Positions 34,530 to 43,123 of a stretch of DNA of 64,000 bases are shown piece by piece. A model generated the notes under the pieces. The model was given only the letters and a program-made list of their open reading frames with translations. It ran no database searches and had not been told where the DNA came from. The position numbers and the translations under genes were made by a program. The DNA is from Bradyrhizobium sp. CCGE-LA001 (lineage in GTDB: Bacteria > Pseudomonadota > Alphaproteobacteria > Rhizobiales > Xanthobacteraceae): the NCBI RefSeq assembly GCF_000296215.2, contig NZ_CP013949.1, forward strand, positions 5,511,501 to 5,575,500. Reading direction: 5' to 3'. Position 1 is the first letter of the stretch. Each line of letters opens with the position of its first letter.

Positions 34530-35614
34530 AGATTGCAGTTCTGGGTGGGGGAAACGGCTCGTTCGCGGCCGCGGGCGATTTTGCGCTGTCGGGGCATGAG
34601 GTCCGGCTGTGGCGCCGCGATGCCGATCAGGTTGCTGCGCATCGCGCTGCCGGTGCGCGCATCCTGGTCAAGGATCACGACGGTCGCCACGACGTGAAGC
34701 TCGCGCTGGTCACGACCGACATCGCTGACGCGGTTCGCGGCGTCGAACTGATCCTTTGCCCTGCGCCGGCCTTCGCACAGCCGGACATTGCCCGCCTGCT
34801 CGCTCCGCATCTGCGGGACGGCCAGGTCATCTTTCTGCCGCCGGCGACGTTCGGCTCGATGATCTTCGCCCAGGCGGCCCGGGATGCCGGCAACGCTGCC
34901 AAGGCGAGCTTCGCCGAGACCGGCACGCTGCCCTGGCTGACGCGCAAGCACGGGCCGTTCGAGGTCGCGATCACCATCCGCGCCAAGCGACTGCCGGTCG
35001 GTGTGTTCCCGCTCGATCAGGCACCGCATGCGCTCGAAGTGATCGGACGCGCTTTTCCCGACGTGATCGAAGCCTGCGGGGACGCGCTGTCAGGGGCGCT
35101 GATGAATGCAGGTCCCATCATCCATCCGCCCTTGATCGTGATGAACGCCGGTCCGATCGAACATTTCGAGCGCTGGGACATTCACAAGGAAGGCACGCAA
35201 GCCGCAATCCGCCGGGTCACCGACGCGCTCGACGCGGAACGGATCGCGGTGCGCGATGCGCTCGGCTATGGCGCGCCGCATTTCCCGCTCGCTCATCACT
35301 ACGCTAGGGAAGGCGAGATCTGGATGTATGGCCGCGGCTCCCACGATCGGCTGACGGATTCCGGCGACTGGCGCGAACGGATCGTGCTGACCGAACACCG
35401 CTACATGCGCGAGGACCTACGGCTCGGGCTGTCGCTGCTGGTGTCAGTCGCCGGCCTTGCCGGCGTGGACACGCCGCTGGCCAAGGCGTTCCTGTCGATC
35501 GGCAGTGCGATCTGCGGCGAGGATTTCGCAAGAGGCGGCCGTACGCTCGAGACGCTCGGGCTCGACAATCTTGGCAAGGCCGAATTGCTGACGCTGCTTC
35601 GTAATGGATTCTGA
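34526..35614 (+). CDS. Opine dehydrogenase (NAD/NADP octopine/nopaline dehydrogenase) family protein
   Basis: 362 aa from a TTG that overlaps the ligase stop (TTGA), with GGAG about 10 nt upstream. The N-terminal Rossmann motif is GGGNGSFAAAGDFALSGHEV. The C-terminal helical domain has the conserved His region NAGPIEHFERWDIHKEG, NAGPIIHPP and FPLAHHYAREGEIW, typical of opine and ketopantoate-reductase-like enzymes. Such enzymes reduce an imine between an amino acid and an oxo acid, or oxidise the reverse. Its presence in an amino-aromatic pathway suggests handling of an amino or imine intermediate (inference). Confidence 0.83.
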   Translation: MKIAVLGGGNGSFAAAGDFALSGHEVRLWRRDADQVAAHRAAGARILVKDHDGRHDVKLALVTTDIADAVRGVELILCPAPAFAQPDIARLLAPHLRDGQVIFLPPATFGSMIFAQAARDAGNAAKASFAETGTLPWLTRKHGPFEVAITIRAKRLPVGVFPLDQAPHALEVIGRAFPDVIEACGDALSGALMNAGPIIHPPLIVMNAGPIEHFERWDIHKEGTQAAIRRVTDALDAERIAVRDALGYGAPHFPLAHHYAREGEIWMYGRGSHDRLTDSGDWRERIVLTEHRYMREDLRLGLSLLVSVAGLAGVDTPLAKAFLSIGSAICGEDFARGGRTLETLGLDNLGKAELLTLLRNGF

Positions 35615-35617
35615 TCG

Positions 35618-36604
35618 ATGACCAACCGCGTCAATATCGTCTGTCTCGGTGCCGGCCGGATGGGGCGCGGCATCGCCGTCGCCTTCGCCTATGCCGGCCA
35701 CAGCGTCACGATGATCGACATCAAGGCGCGTTCGGCTGAGGAGTTCACCAGGCTGGAAGCGGACGCGCTTGGCGAGGTTCAAAGGACCTTTGCCAGCCTG
35801 TCGAAGTTGGGGTTATTGACCGAAGCGGACGTTGCTCCGCTCATCGCGCGCGTCTCGGTGGTCGCGGCTGGCCAAAGCGCCGCCGCGCTCTCGGAGGCCG
35901 GCATGGTGTTCGAGGGCGTTCCCGAGGTGGTCGAGCTCAAGCGGGAGGTGCTGGGGGCTGCGTCAAAGCAAGTTGGCCCGGACACGATCATCGCATCGAC
36001 GACGTCGACGATTCTCGTCGACGATCTCTCCGGCGCAATCGTCAATCCTCGCCGCTTCCTCAACGTGCATTGGCTCAACCCGGCGTATCTGATCCCGCTG
36101 GTCGAAGTCTCGCCGGGCCAGGCCACCGACCCCGCGATCATCGACGAGGTCAAGGCGCTGCTCGAAGGCATTGGCAAGGTGCCGGTGGTCTGCGCGGCGA
36201 CTCCCGGATTCATCGTCCCGCGCATCCAGGCCCTCGCGATGAACGAGGCTGCCCGCATGGTCGAGGAAGGCGTCGCCAGCGCTGAAGAGATCGACAAGGC
36301 GATCCGCTACGGCTTCGGCTTTCGCTACGCTGTGCTTGGTCTGCTCGAATTCATCGACTGGGGCGGCGGCGACATCCTGTATTACGCGAGCCGCTATCTC
36401 GAAGGCGCACTCGGCAGCGATCGCTATCGGGCGCCGGAGGTGATCTCGCGCAACATGAACGAGGGACGGATCGGCCTGCGGACGGGCTCAGGCTTCCTCG
36501 ACTATTCCGGCCTCGATGTCGACGCCTACCGTGTCGAGCGACTCAAGGCCATGGTCGACCTGCTCCGCCATTTCGGCCTGGCACGGCCGCCCGTACGCGA
36601 TTAG
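35618..36604 (+). CDS. 3-hydroxyacyl-CoA dehydrogenase (HBDH/FadB-type)
   Basis: 328 aa. The NAD-binding motif is GAGRMGRGIAVAFAYAGHSV. The substrate region has the catalytic His in NVHWLNPAYLIPLVEVSPG with the following Glu/Asn set. The C-terminal helical domain includes GFIVPRIQALAMNEAARMVEEGVAS. It starts 4 bp after the opine-dehydrogenase stop and its stop overlaps the convergent NicX-like gene stop (TTAG, 36601-36604). It performs the beta-oxidation oxidation step in the pathway. Confidence 0.9.
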   Translation: MTNRVNIVCLGAGRMGRGIAVAFAYAGHSVTMIDIKARSAEEFTRLEADALGEVQRTFASLSKLGLLTEADVAPLIARVSVVAAGQSAAALSEAGMVFEGVPEVVELKREVLGAASKQVGPDTIIASTTSTILVDDLSGAIVNPRRFLNVHWLNPAYLIPLVEVSPGQATDPAIIDEVKALLEGIGKVPVVCAATPGFIVPRIQALAMNEAARMVEEGVASAEEIDKAIRYGFGFRYAVLGLLEFIDWGGGDILYYASRYLEGALGSDRYRAPEVISRNMNEGRIGLRTGSGFLDYSGLDVDAYRVERLKAMVDLLRHFGLARPPVRD

Positions 36605-37647
36605 CCGAAAACGTCCTGAAGCACACCTTCACGCACGACCGCAACGCCGTCGAGCTCGATGGTGGTTCCCATCATCGGAAGGTCGAAATGGCCCGCGGTG
36701 TAGCGGCCGGCGAACTCGTTCGCGCCGGTCGAGAACAAGAAATTGCCGGACACGGCGCGAAGCTCCGTGCCGTTGGTGTCGCGCTGATCGTACATCGACA
36801 GCGCCTCGTAGCGCGCGCCGGGATTCATGCCGAAGCCGACATGCGAGACCGCATAGGCTTCGCGATCACCCCAAGCGGCGAGATAGCGGCGCATCATTGC
36901 GGCGTCCGTGCCCTCGCCTTCCAGCTCGACGACATAATCGTCCTTCAGCGTCATCTTCACCGGAGAAGTCAGGTAGCGCTTGAAGGTCAGATTGATGTCG
37001 CCGGGCGCCATCACCAGCGTGCCATTGATGGTCCCGCTCTTGGGAAAGCTGACGACGATGCCGCCAGGCCAGTGCGCCAGTGTGCCGGGCTTGTCGGTCC
37101 ATCCCCACACGCCGACTGTGGAGGCCCCGACCATGTCGACATCGAGCGCCGTTCCTGCTTTGGAAGTGACCCGCATCCGCTTCGTCCCGCGCAGCATCTT
37201 TGCGGCGGCACGAACACGCTTTTCCAGCGCGGGATCCGGCACCATCCGCTCCAGCGCCTCGGGATGCTCGTTGGAGATCACCAGGATCCGCGCGCCGGCC
37301 TTGAGGATTTCCGGTGTCTCCACCGCGTGCATCAGGCCTTCGATGGTGCAATCGACCACGAAGCCGGCCTGCTGAAGTGCGGTGACGACCGGACCAAGCT
37401 TCTGGATCGCCTCGCTCGCCCCGGTCGAGCGAACCGGGACGATGTTCCGGTTGCGCGGTGTCGGCATCACCACGTGAAACGGCCGCGCGCCCATGCGCAA
37501 CAGAGCGAGCTCGGCAAGATGCACATTCAGCGCGCGTGACTGGGTTTCCGACAGGATCGCCGCAATATCGCCGGCCTTGACGGCGCATCGCTCGAAAATC
37601 TCGCAGAATGCATCAATCCATTTTGCTTCGATGCGATCAGCCAGCAT
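36601..37647 (-). CDS. NicX-like 2,5-dihydroxypyridine 5,6-dioxygenase family (M29-like) protein
   Basis: 348 aa from the ATG at 37647 (GGGAGAG upstream). It aligns by eye along its length with NicX of nicotinate degraders: SKAGTALDVDM, TLAHWPGGIV, GTLVMAPGDINLTFKRYLTSP and LKDDYVVELEGEGTDA. The segments that hold the NicX iron ligands are kept: AVSHVGFGM (His), SGNFLFSTGAN (Ser) and GHFDLPMM (Asp). It is the last gene of a six-gene unit with a NitT/TauT-type importer. It may cleave a dihydroxylated N-heterocycle, but aminopeptidase-like members also exist. Confidence 0.75.
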   Translation of the reverse strand: MLADRIEAKWIDAFCEIFERCAVKAGDIAAILSETQSRALNVHLAELALLRMGARPFHVVMPTPRNRNIVPVRSTGASEAIQKLGPVVTALQQAGFVVDCTIEGLMHAVETPEILKAGARILVISNEHPEALERMVPDPALEKRVRAAAKMLRGTKRMRVTSKAGTALDVDMVGASTVGVWGWTDKPGTLAHWPGGIVVSFPKSGTINGTLVMAPGDINLTFKRYLTSPVKMTLKDDYVVELEGEGTDAAMMRRYLAAWGDREAYAVSHVGFGMNPGARYEALSMYDQRDTNGTELRAVSGNFLFSTGANEFAGRYTAGHFDLPMMGTTIELDGVAVVREGVLQDVFG

Positions 37648-37679
37648 GGTTCTCTCCCGGTCTTCTGAATTCTTGTTTG

Positions 37680-38447
37680 TTACGCTTCCGGAAAGCCCCG
37701 GAGCAGGTACGATCGCACGGCTCCCAAGAGGCCGTTCAGGATCAAACCCAGCAGCGATATCGTGATCAGCGGGACGAACATGTCCACGGCCTGGAAAGTC
37801 CGGGCCGCCGTCACGAGCGCATGACCCAGTCCGTCCGTCGACGTAATCATCTCGGCCAGAAACACCACGATGCAGGAAATGACAAGGCCGATCCGGCATC
37901 CCGTCAGGATCGACGGCATCGCCGCGGGCAGCACGACCTTGAAGAGGATTTCACGGCGCGGCGTTCCCGCCGCCATGGCCGACCAGATCAGCTTCTGCTC
38001 CACGGTCGACGCGCCGTAATAGGTGGACAACAGGATGGGGAAGAGTGCATCGGCTGCCACCAAAGTAATCTTCGAGCCGTGGCCGAAGCCGAGCAGCAGC
38101 AGCAATGCCGGGTAGAGCGCAACCTTGGGCAAAGGCGCCAGGACGCGCACGATCGGCCGAACCACGGCGTTGATCGCCGGATTGGCGGCGGCCGCGATGC
38201 CGAGACTGATACCCAGCACGACCGCAATCGAAAATCCTGCAAACAGCCGGATCAGGGTCGCCGCGATCTCATGCTGAAACGTCGAGGTCACGAGCTGCTG
38301 GAGCAGGCGGCCGAAGACGAAGCCTGGGGGCGGCAGCAGAACTGCGGGCGCGAAGCCGAAAGACACCAGGCCTTGCCACAGCGCGATCACCAGCAGGATC
38401 GGGGCGATGCCAAGAACGATATTTGGGGAGACAAGGCGCGACATCAT
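37680..38447 (-). CDS. NitT/TauT-type ABC permease
   Basis: 255 aa from the ATG at 38447, whose ATGA overlaps the stop of the upstream permease gene. The open frame further upstream is an out-of-frame reading of that gene. Six hydrophobic helices are seen, with the permease EAA-type loop AAGTPRREILFKVVLPAAMPSILTGCRIG. It pairs with the permease at 38444 and the ATPase at 39226 to form an importer for a small organic compound. Confidence 0.9.
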   Translation of the reverse strand: MMSRLVSPNIVLGIAPILLVIALWQGLVSFGFAPAVLLPPPGFVFGRLLQQLVTSTFQHEIAATLIRLFAGFSIAVVLGISLGIAAAANPAINAVVRPIVRVLAPLPKVALYPALLLLLGFGHGSKITLVAADALFPILLSTYYGASTVEQKLIWSAMAAGTPRREILFKVVLPAAMPSILTGCRIGLVISCIVVFLAEMITSTDGLGHALVTAARTFQAVDMFVPLITISLLGLILNGLLGAVRSYLLRGFPEA

Positions 38448-39229
38448 GAAAAGCTCAGCGGCATGTCGAACTGAGGCTCGGACCAGCGCACCAGTCTTGC
38501 GCGGACCCGCTCGAAGATCGCATCGAGGCAGATTCCCATGGCACCGACGATGATGATCATCGCAAAGACGGTATCGTATTGGCCCATGTCGAGCGCGTTG
38601 AACAGGATGTTCCCGGCGCCGGACTGACGGGCGATCATCTCGCTGGTGATCATCGTGATCAGCGCCAGCACCAGTCCGGTACGACACCCCGTCAGGATTT
38701 CCGGCAGCGCCGCCGGCAGCACGATGCGCACCAGGCGCTGCGCCGGCGAGAGTCCCATCGCGGCGCCCGACCACATCATCTTCTCCTCGACCGCCTTGGC
38801 GCCTTCGAAACTGTGATAGATGACGGGCAGGCTGACGCCGAGGAAGATCACCAGCGTCTTCGTGATGTCGCCAACGCCCAGCCACAGCATGATGATCGGC
38901 ATCAAGGCCGCCTTGGGCACCGGATAAATCACCATCAGCAGCGGATTGAAGAAGGCCGCGACCGCAGCGCTGCGTCCCATCAAGAGGCCAAGCGGAATCG
39001 AGACAAGCACGGCCAAGCCAAACCCGATCGCCATGCGGCGGAGCGAGGCAAGGATGTTGATCAGGGATTCCTTGTCGCCAAGAATGCTCGGGATCGCCCG
39101 CATCGCCTCGATCGCCGTGGGAAAGCTGTCATTCTTCAGCGCGAGAGACGCGATCTGCCACACCGCCAGCAATCCGATGCAGGCGAGCACCGGGGCAGCG
39201 CGCTTGACCATGGCAGCCGAAGACATCAT
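38444..39229 (-). CDS. NitT/TauT-type ABC permease
   Basis: 261 aa, six helices, with the EAA loop AAMGLSPAQRLVRIVLPAALPEILTGCRTG. It overlaps the ATPase gene (39226-39229, ATGA) and the next permease gene (38444-38447, ATGA), so the three are translationally coupled. Having two different permease genes implies a heterodimeric channel rather than the usual homodimer. Confidence 0.9.
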   Translation of the reverse strand: MMSSAAMVKRAAPVLACIGLLAVWQIASLALKNDSFPTAIEAMRAIPSILGDKESLINILASLRRMAIGFGLAVLVSIPLGLLMGRSAAVAAFFNPLLMVIYPVPKAALMPIIMLWLGVGDITKTLVIFLGVSLPVIYHSFEGAKAVEEKMMWSGAAMGLSPAQRLVRIVLPAALPEILTGCRTGLVLALITMITSEMIARQSGAGNILFNALDMGQYDTVFAMIIIVGAMGICLDAIFERVRARLVRWSEPQFDMPLSFS

Positions 39230-40071
39230 GTGGGCGCGCCGGTTTCGTCGCTCTCATCGAACATGCGCTCGATGTCGACGACGTATTTTTGGTAGCGCGA
39301 ATCAAGCAACAGCTCGTTACGGCGGCGCGGCCGCGGCAGATCGATGTCGATGACCTGCCGAATGCGGCCGGGAGATTTCGACATCATCACGACCTTGTCG
39401 GAGAGGAAGACGGCTTCGTCGACCGAGTGGGTGACGAAGAGCACCGTCTTGCGATCACGTTCCCAGATGTTCAACAGGTCGTTCTGCAAGCGTGTCCGGG
39501 TGTGGGCATCGAGCGCGCCGAACGGCTCGTCCATCAACAACACTTCGGGCTGGTAAGCGAGTGTTCTCGCCAGCGCGACGCGCTGCTTCATGCCGCCCGA
39601 GAGCTCCTTGGGATAGAAGTTCTCGTAGCCCTTGAGGCCGACCATCTCGATCAAGGCCCGGCTCTGCGCTTCGGCTTCAGTGGCGCGAACGCCTTGCTGG
39701 CGCGGTCCGTACATCACATTGCCGAGCACGGTCTTCCAGGGAAACAGCGCAAATTCCTGGAACACCGGTCCGCGATCCGGACCAGGCCCCGTGATCGCTC
39801 GTCCCTTCATCTTCGCCGCGCCGCTGGTCGGGCTGACGAAGCCGCCGACGATGTAGAGCAGGGTCGACTTGCCGCAGCCGGATGGACCGAGGATGGAGAC
39901 AAAAGCCCCCTCCTCGATCGTCAGCGAGATGCCCGACAGCGCCACATGATCCTTACGTGCCGAGGTCTGAAAGACCTGCGAGACGCGGTCGATCTCGATG
40001 ATCGCAGAAGCCGGCTCATGTGGCGTCACCGGTCTCACCCATTCGCTCGATCTCGAAGGCAATACCTTCAT
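39226..40071 (-). CDS. NitT/TauT-type ABC transporter ATP-binding protein
   Basis: 281 aa. Walker A is GPSGCGKST, the Q-loop region is VFQEFALFPWKTVLGNV, the signature is LSGGMKQRVALARTLAY, Walker B is VLLMDEPFGALDAHTR and the switch is VTHSVDEAVFLSDKV. The PFGALD sequence is typical of the SsuB/TauB/NrtD group. It lies between the IlvD-type gene and the permeases in the same operon. Confidence 0.93.
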   Translation of the reverse strand: MKVLPSRSSEWVRPVTPHEPASAIIEIDRVSQVFQTSARKDHVALSGISLTIEEGAFVSILGPSGCGKSTLLYIVGGFVSPTSGAAKMKGRAITGPGPDRGPVFQEFALFPWKTVLGNVMYGPRQQGVRATEAEAQSRALIEMVGLKGYENFYPKELSGGMKQRVALARTLAYQPEVLLMDEPFGALDAHTRTRLQNDLLNIWERDRKTVLFVTHSVDEAVFLSDKVVMMSKSPGRIRQVIDIDLPRPRRRNELLLDSRYQKYVVDIERMFDESDETGAPT

Positions 40072-40196
40072 CGCGTCTCTCGCCTCACTCGCGCACGGAC
40101 ATCGCGCGACAACTCCGCTGAATGTCCGTCATCAGCGCCACGAGCTTAGCAAGAAACTTGCCAGACTGGCCGCCGCTTTCGCGCGAATGCGGCGCG

Positions 40197-41891
40197 TCAT
40201 TCGAACCACGGCCATTCTGCCGGGCCTTCATGCGTCACGGCACCGCCCGGCGCCTGTCCGACGAGTCGCGCATATTTCGCGAGCGCGCCGGCGCGGTGTC
40301 GCGGAGGCCGCGGCTTCCAATCGCGCCTGCGTGCCACAAGCTCCTGCTCGTCGACCAGCAGATCCATTCGCCGGTTTGCCGCGTCAATCCGAATCCTATC
40401 GCCGTCGCGGACCAGCGCCAGCGGACCGCCGACGAACGCCTCAGGAGAGACATAGCCGATGCACATGCCGCGGGTCGCGCCCGAGAACCGTCCATCCGTG
40501 ATCAGGGCCACCTTTTCGCCCATGCCCTGCCCATAAATCAGCGCGGTGACGCCGAGCATCTCGCGCATGCCGGGGCCGCCAACGGGTCCTTCATTGCGGA
40601 TCACGAGGACCTCGCCCGCCTTGTAGCTGCGGTCGCGAACGGCCTTGACGCAGGCTTCCTCGTCTTCAAACACCCGTGCCACGCCCTCGAAGAACTGGCT
40701 CTTCAAACCCGCGACCTTGATCACCGCGCCGTCCGGGGAGAGATTGCCCTTCAGCACCGCCACACCGCCATCGGGCATGATCGGCGCGCGGGACGCGTAA
40801 ACGATCTCACCATCGGGTGCGTTGGCCGCGCCATATTCTTCGGCAAGTGTGCGGCCCGTGATGGTGATGCAGCTGCCGTCGACGTGACCGCTCTGGATCA
40901 GCTCGCGAATGATCACCGCAGCGCCCCCGATGTCGTAGACATCCTTCGCTGTGTATTTGCCTCCGGGCCGCAGGTTGCCGATCAGCGGTGTCCTTGCGAA
41001 AACCTCACCGACATCATCGATGGTGAAGGCAATGCCCGCCTCGTTCGCGATCGCCGGCAGATGCAGCGCGGCATTGGTCGAACCGCCCGTCGCGGCCACG
41101 ATGGCCGCGCCGTTCTCGAGGGATTTCCGCGTCACGATGTCACGCGGCAGCGGCCCGCCGCGTTCCAGCATCTCCATGATCAGCCGGCCGGCGCGCCGCG
41201 AGATCTGTGCCCGCTCGGCGTAGACGCCGGGGACCATCGAGACGTTGGGGATGGTGAGGCCCATCGCCTCCGAGACCATCCCCATCGTGTTTGCGGTGAA
41301 CTGGCCGGCGCAGGCACCGATCGTCGGCAGGCAAGCGCGCTCGATCCGCTCAAGCGTGGCACCGTCGATCTCGCCGGTCATGAAGCTGCCGACAGCCTCA
41401 TAGGAATCGAGCACCGTCAGCGTCCGCCCGTCCACGCGCCCCGGCAGCGAGCTGCCGCCGTAGATGAAGATGGACGGCACGTTGCAGCGAACCATGCCCA
41501 TCATCACGCCTGGAAGCGTCTTGTCGCATCCGCCATAACCGATCAGCGCATCGTAGGCGAGACCATGGACGACGGCCTCGATCGAATCCGCGATCAGCTC
41601 ACGCGAGAACAAAGAGAACTTCATCCCCTCGTGATTCATGCTGATGCCGTCGGAAACCGAGACGGTCGAGAATTCCCGCGGTGTGCCGCCGGCTTCCTCA
41701 ATGCCGGTCTTGGCTGCGGCGACCTGAAAGTCATGGGTCATGTTGCAGGGCGTTTGCTCGCCCTTCATGCTGACGACGCCGACCATCGGCTTGGCGATCG
41801 CGGCGTCATCGAGCCCCATTGCGCGCATGAAGGCACGATGCGGAGCTCGGTCGAGACCATCAGTGGTGACCCGTGATCGCAATTTCTTCAT
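40197..41891 (-). CDS. IlvD/Edd family dehydratase
   Basis: 564 aa from the ATG at 41891 (a GTG/ATG 16 codons earlier is less likely). The three [Fe-S] cysteines of the family are visible in TPCNMTHD, IGYGGCDKTLPG and GACAGQFTANTM. The C-terminal part has GPVGGPGMREML and LITDGRFSGATRG. Dihydroxy-acid dehydratases make branched amino acids, but copies inside catabolic transporter operons usually dehydrate sugar acids or hydroxy acids. Its place between a substrate-binding protein and ATPase gene suggests a catabolic paralogue. Confidence 0.87.
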   Translation of the reverse strand: MKKLRSRVTTDGLDRAPHRAFMRAMGLDDAAIAKPMVGVVSMKGEQTPCNMTHDFQVAAAKTGIEEAGGTPREFSTVSVSDGISMNHEGMKFSLFSRELIADSIEAVVHGLAYDALIGYGGCDKTLPGVMMGMVRCNVPSIFIYGGSSLPGRVDGRTLTVLDSYEAVGSFMTGEIDGATLERIERACLPTIGACAGQFTANTMGMVSEAMGLTIPNVSMVPGVYAERAQISRRAGRLIMEMLERGGPLPRDIVTRKSLENGAAIVAATGGSTNAALHLPAIANEAGIAFTIDDVGEVFARTPLIGNLRPGGKYTAKDVYDIGGAAVIIRELIQSGHVDGSCITITGRTLAEEYGAANAPDGEIVYASRAPIMPDGGVAVLKGNLSPDGAVIKVAGLKSQFFEGVARVFEDEEACVKAVRDRSYKAGEVLVIRNEGPVGGPGMREMLGVTALIYGQGMGEKVALITDGRFSGATRGMCIGYVSPEAFVGGPLALVRDGDRIRIDAANRRMDLLVDEQELVARRRDWKPRPPRHRAGALAKYARLVGQAPGGAVTHEGPAEWPWFE

Positions 41892-41963
41892 GCGTGCATC
41901 TTCTTCATATGGCGTCCCGAACGATCCGGAACGCCGCAATCCCGCGATAACTCGCCTGCCTGT

Positions 41964-42956
41964 TTACTCCAGCGGCGCGACGATCGTCGGGTGTCTGAAC
42001 TGCGCTGCATCCAGCTTCGGCAGCATCCCTGTCTCCGCATAGATGTCCAGCATCTTCTGGATTGCAGGGAAATTCGGCGCTGCACCGGGATCGCGCCCGA
42101 AATCATTGTCCTTGAGCAGATAAGTCTCGAGCACCGGAATGGGCGCCTTGAGAACCTCATTGACGACCTTCAAGGTCTCTTCGCGGTTCGCCAGCGCCTT
42201 CCTCATGCCCGACGTGATGTCGCGGACATAGGCCTTGACCGCTTCCGGATTCTTGTCGACGAAATCGGCACGACAGGCCTCCAGGATATGCACGATGTTC
42301 GGCATGGCCTCCGACAGCGAGAACAGCTTTCGGGTGCCGCCCTTCGCTTCGGCACGCGCGGCAAACGGCTGGTTCATGTTGACGGCATCGACGCGCCCCT
42401 GGCGTAGCGCGTCTTCAGAGACGGCAAAGCCGACCTCCACCAGCTTGATGTCCTTGGCCGGATCGACGCCGTTCTGTTTCAAGAGCAGGTTGAATGGCCC
42501 CTGTGTTCCGCCGCCGATCACGGAAATGCCGACCGTCTTGCCCTTGAGATCTGCAATGGTCTTGATCGGCGAGTCGTCTTTCACCGCCCAATAGACCGAA
42601 AAGCCGCCGGGCTTTTCGAACACGTGCTGCGCCACGATATAGGCCTTGAGATTGCCGCCGACGACGCCGTTTGAGAGCGACAATGGGGCCTGCGTCGCGC
42701 AATCCAGCGCGCCGGCTGCCAGTGCCTGGGTCATCGGCGCGGTGCCCTGAAACTGGGTCCATTCGATGTTGTAGGCCTTGCCGATGTTGGGAAACTCGGC
42801 CGCGCGGCGCATCATCCAGTACTTGGATTCCTCGGCCGGGATCGTCCAGCCGACGCGGATCGTCTGCTGCGCCCGCAACGGGCTCGAGCCCGAGAACACG
42901 GCCGCAACCGCCCCCAATGCCAGGATCCACCTCGAAACGGTTCGCATGGTGCTCAC
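41964..42956 (-). CDS. NitT/TauT-type ABC substrate-binding protein
   Basis: 330 aa with a signal peptide (MSTMRTVSRW, hydrophobic stretch, cleavage near LRA-QQ). The fold is the SsuA/THI5 type: TIRVGWTIPAEESKYWMMRRA, LAAGALDCATQAPLSLSNG and LKGKTVGISVIGGGTQG. It is the first gene of the minus-strand unit that includes the dehydratase, ATPase, two permeases and the NicX-like gene. The ligand is unknown; nitrogen or sulfur compounds and pyrimidines are typical. Confidence 0.88.
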   Translation of the reverse strand: MSTMRTVSRWILALGAVAAVFSGSSPLRAQQTIRVGWTIPAEESKYWMMRRAAEFPNIGKAYNIEWTQFQGTAPMTQALAAGALDCATQAPLSLSNGVVGGNLKAYIVAQHVFEKPGGFSVYWAVKDDSPIKTIADLKGKTVGISVIGGGTQGPFNLLLKQNGVDPAKDIKLVEVGFAVSEDALRQGRVDAVNMNQPFAARAEAKGGTRKLFSLSEAMPNIVHILEACRADFVDKNPEAVKAYVRDITSGMRKALANREETLKVVNEVLKAPIPVLETYLLKDNDFGRDPGAAPNFPAIQKMLDIYAETGMLPKLDAAQFRHPTIVAPLE

Positions 42957-43002
42957 TCCGCTGCTCCGGCGCCGATGGGCGCCCCCAACCCGACCGGCCC
43001 AA

Positions 43003-43021
43003 ATGTTTCATGGTTCAAACA
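43003..43021. promoter_or_regulatory. Imperfect palindrome between substrate-binding protein and GarR-like genes
   Basis: ATGTTTCATGGTTCAAACAA lies in the 167-bp divergent region. Its TGTTTCAT and TTCAAACA arms are related by inversion (6 of 8). It resembles the MarR-regulon elements only loosely (10 of 14 to element 5). It may be the operator for the second cluster. Confidence 0.3.
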
Positions 43022-43123
43022 ATCAGGCAAGCCATGCGGGCTCGGCGGTTTCGCCAAGCGATGCACCATGTAAGGTAAGGGAACGGTGGCGCTGCGTTGC
43101 GCCGCGACAGGAGGAGACAACCT

